Source: Brevinema andersonii (GTDB lineage: Bacteria > Spirochaetota > DYKD01). Taken from it: a DNA stretch of 54,260 nt. The position numbers were made by a program, and so were the translations under genes. Shown piece by piece: positions 42,643 through 49,535 of the stretch (the stretch's first letter is position 1; every line of letters starts with the position of its first letter). The notes below the pieces were generated by a model. The model worked only from the letters and a program-made list of their open reading frames with translations. It was not told the DNA's origin and ran no database searches. The stretch lies in NCBI GenBank assembly GCA_020722765.1, contig DYKD01000014.1, forward strand, positions 1 to 54,260, written 5' to 3'.

Positions 42643-43818
42643 ATGAATAGGTGGCTAACAGCATTCATTCTTCTACTTCTCATTTCAAACTCACAAGCCA
42701 AACTAGTGATTAATGAGATAGAACCCTTACCCTCCTTTACAGAAACTGTATTGTCAAAGATTATCATATTCCCCTTCAACGCCCGAGCTTTAGTAGGACA
42801 AAAAATAGACCACTTGTTTATCAGTTCAAGATTTCAAAGGGATTTATCAGACTCTTTTCTTGAAACGACTTCCATAGCTCCTATTTCTGAAATGACAGTT
42901 TCCCAGGATAATGGAATTGTGACTCGAACCATCCAAGGTGATAATAATATTCAGGATTACAACCAATTAAGTGAGAAAAACAAAAAAAACATCAACCCTG
43001 CAAGTTCTGGATTAGCGCAAGCCTATATGACTGGAATTATAGAAGAATTTATTCCTTCAAAAAACAACGATAACAGTTATATCAAGTTAACCTTTCAACT
43101 CATAGATTCAAGAACAAAAAGCGTTCTTTGGACCTCATCCATATCAGGATGTTATTCTTTTGTAATAAGAACAATAACTGGGACGATAGCCAATAGACAG
43201 TATACTGGACCAAGTGCCAGAGATGAAAGTGAATATGACTGGAAAAACCCTCAAACCAACAGGATAAAAACATTCGCTATTGGTATGGATTTTCATTCCC
43301 TTGTCCCACTAGGCTCACTTAAAAACTCTATCCGCCCAGCAATGCAAATGAGTGTAGCCTCTTATTTTACAACACCTTTTATCCCCATCATAGTCAATAA
43401 AGTATCCATAGGATTCTCAAAACACTATCCCAATATTAATGATGGTTCTGATTACTACTTTATACCCATTTCGCTTTCCTTTCTCTATGATATTCCTGTC
43501 ATTCCTGCTAATGTTAAAAACTTTTATGTATCTGGAAATGCGGATTTAGGAGTCCATTATCAGCTCATCCGGTTTTCAAGAGTTCTTCTCCGAAAAGATG
43601 ACATCCATAGCGTAGGAATACAGCCAGCTCTCGGAATCGACTTGCGTTATGAGTTCCCGAGTGTTACAGCCTATATGAGAAAGATTTTCATATACTGGCC
43701 AAAAACAGCTATCCATCTTGGATATCAAATTGACCTGTTTCAATTCAAGGATTCTTCCGGGAAATCCGGTTGGGCTCCAAACAGCAACCTCTCACTTGGT
43801 CTGAAAATACATATCTGA
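42643..43818 (+). CDS. Predicted envelope protein with CsgG/LptE-like domain and beta-barrel-like C-terminus
   Basis: 391 residues; I do not recognise a named family. A signal peptide (about 1-19, ending 'SQAK') is followed by a region (25-190) with 'KIIIFPFNARALVG' and 'TFQLIDSRTKSVLWTSSISG', which resembles the alpha/beta fold of CsgG, FlgO and related envelope lipoproteins, but without a lipobox. The second half (205-391) consists of alternating hydrophobic strands rich in aromatic residues and ends 'NSNLSLGLKIHI', typical of outer-membrane barrels. The combination suggests an outer-membrane protein with a periplasmic head. It probably has a leaderless mRNA. Confidence 0.72.
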   Translation: MNRWLTAFILLLLISNSQAKLVINEIEPLPSFTETVLSKIIIFPFNARALVGQKIDHLFISSRFQRDLSDSFLETTSIAPISEMTVSQDNGIVTRTIQGDNNIQDYNQLSEKNKKNINPASSGLAQAYMTGIIEEFIPSKNNDNSYIKLTFQLIDSRTKSVLWTSSISGCYSFVIRTITGTIANRQYTGPSARDESEYDWKNPQTNRIKTFAIGMDFHSLVPLGSLKNSIRPAMQMSVASYFTTPFIPIIVNKVSIGFSKHYPNINDGSDYYFIPISLSFLYDIPVIPANVKNFYVSGNADLGVHYQLIRFSRVLLRKDDIHSVGIQPALGIDLRYEFPSVTAYMRKIFIYWPKTAIHLGYQIDLFQFKDSSGKSGWAPNSNLSLGLKIHI

Positions 43819-43864
43819 TGGGGACGACAGCAACTTCCCGACTGACCCAAACAAGGAAATTTTC

Positions 43865-45304
43865 ATGAAAAAAAAGACTCAAAATGACATCCAAAAGAGA
43901 TTACTTGCAAAAAAAACAAATACCTGGGATGGCGTTACCTCTTCAGAAGAAAAAAAAATACGTCAAACGACTAATGATTACATGGATTTTCTTGATACTG
44001 CCAGGACTGAACGGACATCAGTTGATTATGTCAAAAAAGAGGCCGAAAAACATGGATTTGTCAATATTGACAAAATAAAGACACATAAGGATCTCCTATC
44101 AGCAAAAAAAATATATTCCACAAACATGAACAAGAATATAGCACTTGTAGTTCTTGGTTCGAACAGCATGTTATCTGGAATCAACCTATGTGCTTCCCAT
44201 ATCGATTCTCCACGTATTGATATAAAACAGAATCCTTTGTATGAAGATTCGAATATCGCCCTTTTTAAGACGCATTATTATGGTGGAATCAAGAAATTCC
44301 ATTGGTTCAATATCCCCTTGGCATTACATGGCGTCATTATCAGAAAAGATGGGACATGCATGAAAATAGCTATTGGTGACAATGACAAAGATCCTGTGTT
44401 TGTCATTTCGGACCTGCTACCGCACCTTTCCCGGAAAAGCCAAGATGAGAAGAAAATGGGGGATGTCTTTACAGGGGAACACCTTAACCTGATTGTAGGT
44501 AGCAGACCATATCCAAATGATGAGACAGAGAGCATGAAAGACCGTATCAAACTCAATGTACTGAATCTCTTAAATAGGAAGTATGGCATCATTGAGGATG
44601 ATTTCAATTCTGCTGAACTGGAACTTGTTCCTGCGATGAAAACACGATATGTCGGCTTTGATGAGAACCTTATTGCTGGTTATGGCCAAGATGATCGTAT
44701 ATGCGCTTTTACAAGCATGAAGGCCATTTTTGAACTCCATCAACCTTTAAAAACAGCTGTCGTGTTAATGGCAGATAAAGAAGAAATAGGGAGTGAAGGC
44801 GCAACAAGCATGAAATCCTTGTATCTCATTCATCTTCTTGGTAAGCTTATCAGCCTGACAGAAAAGTCATCCACTGACCAGGGGCTGCGAGAATGCCTGT
44901 TCAATTCTTTTGCAATTTCTGCTGATGTTGATGCTGCCGTAGATCCAACCTTCAAAGACGTGAATGATCCACTTAATGCCGCATACCTTAACAGGGGAAT
45001 CGTCATAACAAAATATACCGGTCATGGCGGAAAATATCAGGCAAGTGATGCCAACGCTGAATATGTCGGGAAACTTCGGAATCTTTTTATCAAAGAAAAC
45101 ATTCCGTTCCAATTTGCACAACTGGGAAAAGTAGATCAAGGTGGAGGTGGAACCGTAGCTAAGCATCTAGCACAACTAGGGATGGAAGTGATAGATTGCG
45201 GCCCTTCCCTGCTGGGAATGCATTCCCCTTACGAAATCGCGTCTGTACTTGATATTTATCATTCCCAAAGAGCTTATAAGGTTTTTCTTGAAAAAATGAA
45301 ATAG
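43865..45304 (+). CDS. M18 family aminopeptidase
   Basis: 479-residue zinc aminopeptidase of the M18 (aspartyl aminopeptidase / Lap4) family, forming cytoplasmic dodecamers. Zinc-ligand regions are 'CASHIDSPRIDIKQNPLY', 'DDRICAFTSMKAI', 'MADKEEIGSEGATSM', 'AISADVDAAVDP' and the C-terminal 'LGMHSPYEIASVLD'. AAGGA lies 6 nt before the ATG. It should release N-terminal acidic or hydrophobic residues in peptide turnover. Its stop overlaps the start region of the DUF190 gene. Confidence 0.93.
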   Translation: MKKKTQNDIQKRLLAKKTNTWDGVTSSEEKKIRQTTNDYMDFLDTARTERTSVDYVKKEAEKHGFVNIDKIKTHKDLLSAKKIYSTNMNKNIALVVLGSNSMLSGINLCASHIDSPRIDIKQNPLYEDSNIALFKTHYYGGIKKFHWFNIPLALHGVIIRKDGTCMKIAIGDNDKDPVFVISDLLPHLSRKSQDEKKMGDVFTGEHLNLIVGSRPYPNDETESMKDRIKLNVLNLLNRKYGIIEDDFNSAELELVPAMKTRYVGFDENLIAGYGQDDRICAFTSMKAIFELHQPLKTAVVLMADKEEIGSEGATSMKSLYLIHLLGKLISLTEKSSTDQGLRECLFNSFAISADVDAAVDPTFKDVNDPLNAAYLNRGIVITKYTGHGGKYQASDANAEYVGKLRNLFIKENIPFQFAQLGKVDQGGGGTVAKHLAQLGMEVIDCGPSLLGMHSPYEIASVLDIYHSQRAYKVFLEKMK

Positions 45305-45315
45305 TGAGCATAAAA

Positions 45316-45648
45316 ATGAAATTTATCGAAGAAGACATACTTTTAAGGATATTTATCAGCGAAAAAACTGTCTTTGAAGGAAAACCTCTTTATGAAAAGG
45401 TGATTTTAAAAGCAAAGGAGCTGGGTCTAGCAGGCGCTACGGCACTTCGTGGTATTTTGGGATATGGGTCAGATAAAAAAATACATGCTTCTAAAATCAT
45501 CGAACTTTCCTTGGACCTACCAATAATCATAGAAATCATAGATACAGAAGATAATATCCAAAAAATGATGCCCTTTCTGGATCACGCCATCACAGATGGT
45601 TTTATGACAATGGAGAAAATCAAAGTCATACAATACAGAAACAGATGA
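45316..45648 (+). CDS. DUF190 protein (PII-like fold)
   Basis: 110 residues. The signature 'LRIFISEKTVFEGKPLYEKV', 'AKELGLAGATALRGILGYG' and 'LPIIIEIIDTEDNIQKMMPF' matches DUF190, a small trimeric PII-like family often found with CrcB fluoride exporters. No crcB is here; it follows the M18 aminopeptidase directly. ATG 45316 is chosen; a GTG at 45304 overlapping the upstream stop would add four residues. Its last codons form one arm of a 13-bp hairpin. Function unknown. Confidence 0.88.
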   Translation: MKFIEEDILLRIFISEKTVFEGKPLYEKVILKAKELGLAGATALRGILGYGSDKKIHASKIIELSLDLPIIIEIIDTEDNIQKMMPFLDHAITDGFMTMEKIKVIQYRNR

Positions 45649-45669
45649 GACGATTCCTGTATTGTATGA
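45626..45669. repeat. Perfect 13-bp inverted repeat spanning the DUF190 stop codon
   Basis: TCATACAATACAG (45626-45638) and CTGTATTGTATGA (45657-45669) are exact complements around an 18-nt loop that contains the stop codon. No U-tract follows, so it may be an mRNA-stabilising 3' hairpin, a rho-type end or an operator for the next gene, whose promoter begins 12 nt further on. Confidence 0.85.
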
Positions 45670-45680
45670 ACAAGTTGAAT

Positions 45681-45708
45681 TTGCAATAAAAGTTTTTTTT
45701 GGTAATTT
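45681..45708 (+). promoter_or_regulatory. Promoter of the LptE-like gene and holA
   Basis: TTGCAA (45681-45686), 16-nt spacer, TAATTT (45703-45708). The predicted start coincides with ATG 45715, and there is no ribosome site, so the mRNA should be leaderless. Confidence 0.5.
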
Positions 45709-45714
45709 ATGGAT

Positions 45715-46224
45715 ATGAGATATTTCATTAAAAAACTGACATTTCTTATCCTGGCTTTGATACTGCCTTATTTTTCATGTGGTCACACCCCTGGAGCAGC
45801 TTTACCAAAAGACTATCGGACAATCTATCTTTATGAGATTTTCAATGATTCCAATCAGACTGATTTGCCAGATATCCTAAAGACAAGTCTTAAAGATGAA
45901 TTCACGATTGATGGAAGGCTCATTATTGTCGATGACATAGAGAAGGCAGACTTGGTCCTTGCACTTCGTATCTTGAAATATAATGTTGCTCCCATTACCT
46001 ATGGTCAAAATCAGCTTCCGGACCAGATGGCAGTAGCATTACAGGTAAAAATGGCTCTTCAAGACATTAAGACAAATCGTATCCTTAGAACGTCTGAAAT
46101 GGAAGAAAAATCGTTTTTTAACAACCTGACTGAACCTATGAGCACAGAAAGCTCTGCCAAAGAACAGTTACTTGAAAATATTACAAGAAAAATCCTATTA
46201 GCTACTATTGAAGGTTTTTACTGA
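45715..46224 (+). CDS. LptE-like LPS-assembly lipoprotein
   Basis: 169 residues. 'RYFIKKLTFLILALILPYFS' followed by Cys is a lipoprotein signal with a relaxed, spirochaete-style lipobox. The mature part ('YRTIYLYEIFNDSNQTDLP', 'LKTSLKDEFTIDGRLIIVDD', 'ADLVLALRILKYNVAPITYG') and 'QVKMALQDIKTNRIL' match the alpha/beta sandwich of LptE, the plug of the LptD translocon. lptE-holA adjacency is common in Gram-negative bacteria and supports the call. ATG 45709 is possible; 45715 fits the promoter and signal peptide better. Confidence 0.82.
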   Translation: MRYFIKKLTFLILALILPYFSCGHTPGAALPKDYRTIYLYEIFNDSNQTDLPDILKTSLKDEFTIDGRLIIVDDIEKADLVLALRILKYNVAPITYGQNQLPDQMAVALQVKMALQDIKTNRILRTSEMEEKSFFNNLTEPMSTESSAKEQLLENITRKILLATIEGFY

Positions 46225-46225
46225 T

Positions 46226-47272
46226 TTGAAATTTGATCTACTCCTAAACAGAAATATCATTCTCCTGCTAGGCAAAGAAAAAGAACAGAAAGAAGAAGCG
46301 GTATCGTTCCTGGCAAACAAGATTATAACAAGTGATTTCTTACATGATTTCAATTATTCCATGTTTAGAGGTGGAGAAAACACCCTTTCACAAGTATTGG
46401 ACACCGCAAACACCCTTCCCATGATGGGAGAAAAAAGACTTATCATTGTTTATGACTTTGACAAAATGGAAAATGCCAAGGATATTTTAGATCTTTATCC
46501 CAAAACTTCTGATACAACATTGCTTGTTCTTGTGTCAAGTGAAGAAGACTATTATCGTGTGTTGGACAAGGGGTTCCAGAAAAGATTCGAAACCCAATAC
46601 CCACAAAAAGGTGAAGTCAAGACATTCTATGCCATGAATGAAAGTGCCTTGCGTCAATGGTTAAAGGAGCTTTTTCTGGAAAAAGGGAAAAACATCTCTC
46701 ATGAAGCAGCTTCCCTGATGATTTCCCTAGCAGGTGAAAACATGTCCGATCTCATCAGTGAAAGCCTAAAAGTATCTCTTTTCGTAGGGGCACGGAAAGA
46801 GATCACCATTGACGATATCCGAAAGGTTTTATCTTCAGATATGGACACTTCAAAAGAAAAGATCATTATTTCTGCAGCAAAAAAAGAGATGTTTTCCTGT
46901 CTTAAGCATTACAACAATTTCAACTCCAGATACAAGGAAAACAAGCATTTTCTCGCCCTTTTAGGAGAACTTTCAAGATATTTCAGAAATCTTCTAAGAG
47001 CCTCATACATGAAGAACAAACTTCATCAATCCAGAATGGAAATTGAGAAATCAAAAAGGTTCAACCTGAAAACATTCGAAGTAAAGGATAATTTCTTTGA
47101 TGCCCTTGAAAAACAGTCATTAGCCGATTTAAAAAGAGCATCCACTCTCTTTTATACAATGGACAGATATATGAAATCCGAACGTGATGAGCATTCCCGA
47201 ATTTACTTTGAACGCCTTCTTATCGCCCTTAGCAAGACAAATGTACGTAAACAAAGGACATCATCATACTAA
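46226..47272 (+). CDS. holA: DNA polymerase III delta subunit
   Basis: 348 residues, the clamp-loader delta subunit that opens the beta clamp. The N-terminal ATPase-like fold lacks a functional P-loop, as expected, and shows 'IILLLGKEKEQKEEAV', 'LDTANTLPMMGEKRLIIVYDF' and 'LLVLVSSEEDYYRVLDKG'. The lid and collar domains follow ('ALRQWLKELFLEKGKNIS', 'GELSRYFRNLLRA'). A TTG start at 46226 with GAAGG 11 nt upstream is preferred; a TTG at 46208 would overlap lptE without a ribosome site. It overlaps the convergent sigma-54 regulator by 9 nt. Confidence 0.88.
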   Translation: MKFDLLLNRNIILLLGKEKEQKEEAVSFLANKIITSDFLHDFNYSMFRGGENTLSQVLDTANTLPMMGEKRLIIVYDFDKMENAKDILDLYPKTSDTTLLVLVSSEEDYYRVLDKGFQKRFETQYPQKGEVKTFYAMNESALRQWLKELFLEKGKNISHEAASLMISLAGENMSDLISESLKVSLFVGARKEITIDDIRKVLSSDMDTSKEKIIISAAKKEMFSCLKHYNNFNSRYKENKHFLALLGELSRYFRNLLRASYMKNKLHQSRMEIEKSKRFNLKTFEVKDNFFDALEKQSLADLKRASTLFYTMDRYMKSERDEHSRIYFERLLIALSKTNVRKQRTSSY

Positions 47273-49336
47273 GATCCCATACTCACGGATTTTTGCCTTT
47301 AAAGTATTCCTATTTATTCCAAGCAAAGCAGCGGCTCTCGATTTGTTCGAACTGTTTTTGATAAGTATCTCCTCAATGAGCTTTTTCTCGATTTTACCAA
47401 TGACAGTGTTGTAAATATCCTTAGCACCTGCAACATGTATCTCTTGGTGAATCCATTTATCAATTTCTGTAATACGGACATTCCCTTCTGATTTAAAGCT
47501 TCTGATGGCCTCAGGCAACACAGAAATATCAATCATAGCATTTTTACAGAGAATGACAGCTCTTTCTATGACATTTTCAAGTTCCCTTATATTGCCTGGC
47601 CAATAGTAATCCAAAAACAAACGTTCGGTCTCTCTGCTAAGGCCTGTAATTCCCTTAGAATAGACTTCACTATATCTTTTCATGAAATGGTCTGCAAGGA
47701 CAGGAATATCATCACGTCTTTCCCTTAATGCAGGAAGATGGATGTTAATGACATTCAACCTGAAAAAAAGATCAGAACGAAAGGAGTTTTCATCCACCAT
47801 TTTTTTGAGATCCTTATTTGTGGCGGAAACGACACGGATGTCGATTTTGATGTTTTTTTCAGATCCCAAAGGTTGAATTTCCTTTTCCTGAAGAACTCTC
47901 AGTATCTTAGCTTGAAGATGTAAAGGCATATCTCCTATTTCATCAAGAAAAATCGTTCCTTTATCCGCGATTTCAAACTTACCTTTACGATTTGTATAGG
48001 CTCCTGTAAAAGCCCCTTTCATATAACCAAATAATTCCGCTTCTAGGAGATTTTCTGGCACAGATGAACAGTTAATAGCCACAAAAGGGGAATCCTTCCT
48101 GTCACTCAAGGAATGCAACGCACGGGCTACTAGCTCTTTTCCAGTCCCCGTCTCTCCTGTGATAAGGACTGCCGCAAGAGTATTGGCAGTAAGATGAATC
48201 TGCTCCAATACCCTTTGCACTTTGAGGTCTTGCCCAATGATGCCAATACCGTTCGTTTCGGTTTTTAAGGCTTTTTTAAGCTCCAAATTCTCATCTAGAA
48301 GCTTTTTTGTTTTTTCCTGTTGTTCCTGAAAATTCTTCACTTTATATGCGATAATGGAAGCCAATAAAACCAGTGTGTTTATCGTATCATCAAACAAAGC
48401 ATCGGTTTCAAATTTTTTCTCTATCGCAAGCACTCCCATGACTCGATCATCCATTTTTACCGGTGCAGAAATAAAAGACAGAGGTTCAGTGTGATTTCTT
48501 TTTATCTTCATCTTATTAAGAAATTTGCTTGCTTTTGATAGGTCTTTTACAGCAATGGGCTTCCCTTCCAATACTGTTGTTCCTATAATCCCTTCTCCTA
48601 TTTTATATATACCGCGTTCCATCGCTTCCTCCCCAATTCGATAACCAGATGTGATTTTCAAAGATCCAGGGTTTTGAGGATCAAAAAGGACTAACATACC
48701 TCTTATAATACCCAATTCCCTTGAAAGCGCATCCATGGTAATGTTAAATACTTCAGATAGATCGTTTTTCTGTTCAATGGCTTCTATAGTGCTAATCAGT
48801 ATGGCTTGACTTTTAACTTTAGACTCAAGGTTTTCCTGAATCTCGTCTTTAACAAGAATCTGGGCTGCTAACTCAGCAATCATCAACAGTAAATCCTTAT
48901 CGTTTTCAGAAAATGCATTTTTTTGAGGACTATCAACAGAAATAACTCCCAACAGGTCTTTTTCTGTCTTGATGGGAACCACCAGTTCTGATTGGATATC
49001 TGCTTTGACTTTTACATAATACTGATCTTTGGAAATATCATTCACCAATCTTGCTTTCCCGTGTTTTGCCACCCAGCCAGTGACTCCTTCACCTACTTTA
49101 AGACGGGTTTTTTTTGCTACATCAGGGTTAATACCCTTTGAAGCCATAATATCAAGACATTTTTCAGTCTTATTAATCAACATGACTGACCCGGTTTTAG
49201 CATTTACAATCTGTGTGCATTTCCCTAAAATCAATTCCAGAAGGTCTTTTGCAGAATGACTTTTGTTCATTTCCACAGCTACTTCATATAGCAATTTCAA
49301 ACGATCTATATAGGCAGGCAAATTTTCAACTGTCAT
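47264..49336 (-). CDS. GAF-GAF sigma-54-dependent transcriptional activator
   Basis: 690-residue bacterial enhancer-binding protein. Two GAF sensor domains (about 15-165 and 185-335) are joined by a coiled coil (165-185); a second coiled coil (336-360) leads to the AAA+ domain (370-610). Walker A is 'GETGTGKE' (394-401), the sigma-54 contact loop 'GAFTGA' (441-446) is intact, followed by Walker B 'GTIFLDEIGDM' and the arginine-finger region. The Fis helix-turn-helix ends the protein ('SRAAALLGINRNTLKAKIREY'). The layout is NifA/FhlA-like; the signal is unknown. GGAGG precedes the ATG. No typical -24/-12 promoter was seen near it. Confidence 0.93.
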   Translation of the reverse strand: MTVENLPAYIDRLKLLYEVAVEMNKSHSAKDLLELILGKCTQIVNAKTGSVMLINKTEKCLDIMASKGINPDVAKKTRLKVGEGVTGWVAKHGKARLVNDISKDQYYVKVKADIQSELVVPIKTEKDLLGVISVDSPQKNAFSENDKDLLLMIAELAAQILVKDEIQENLESKVKSQAILISTIEAIEQKNDLSEVFNITMDALSRELGIIRGMLVLFDPQNPGSLKITSGYRIGEEAMERGIYKIGEGIIGTTVLEGKPIAVKDLSKASKFLNKMKIKRNHTEPLSFISAPVKMDDRVMGVLAIEKKFETDALFDDTINTLVLLASIIAYKVKNFQEQQEKTKKLLDENLELKKALKTETNGIGIIGQDLKVQRVLEQIHLTANTLAAVLITGETGTGKELVARALHSLSDRKDSPFVAINCSSVPENLLEAELFGYMKGAFTGAYTNRKGKFEIADKGTIFLDEIGDMPLHLQAKILRVLQEKEIQPLGSEKNIKIDIRVVSATNKDLKKMVDENSFRSDLFFRLNVINIHLPALRERRDDIPVLADHFMKRYSEVYSKGITGLSRETERLFLDYYWPGNIRELENVIERAVILCKNAMIDISVLPEAIRSFKSEGNVRITEIDKWIHQEIHVAGAKDIYNTVIGKIEKKLIEEILIKNSSNKSRAAALLGINRNTLKAKIREYGILV

Positions 49337-49371
49337 AAAACCTCCATGATTATAAAATAACCATCATAACA

Positions 49372-49400
49372 AAGATAGATTATTTTTTAACCACAGTCAA
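49372..49400 (-). promoter_or_regulatory. Promoter of the sigma-54 activator gene
   Basis: Minus strand: TTGACT (49400-49395), 17-nt spacer, TATCTT (49377-49372). A start near 49365 gives a 29-nt leader with ATGGAGG before ATG 49336. The activator itself is therefore sigma-70 driven. Confidence 0.7.
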
Positions 49401-49496
49401 ATATTAAAAAAAAAGATGGTGGTTTAAGTCTGAATATAGTTCCTGGTCTTTGGCTTGGCCTTGTCGAAGGAAAGCATCAGATAATGAATCCAAACT

Positions 49497-49535
49497 AAAA
49501 AGGGTTATAGGATTTACCACCTATAACCCTTTTTT
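49497..49535. terminator. Bidirectional terminator with the SNF2 stop codon inside the stem
   Basis: 15-bp stem AAAAAGGGTTATAGG (49497-49511) / CCTATAACCCTTTTT (49520-49534) with an 8-nt loop. On the minus strand it ends in T5 and stops the helicase transcript; the TAG stop (49523-49521) lies at the top of the stem, so the last codons are part of the hairpin. Confidence 0.9.
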
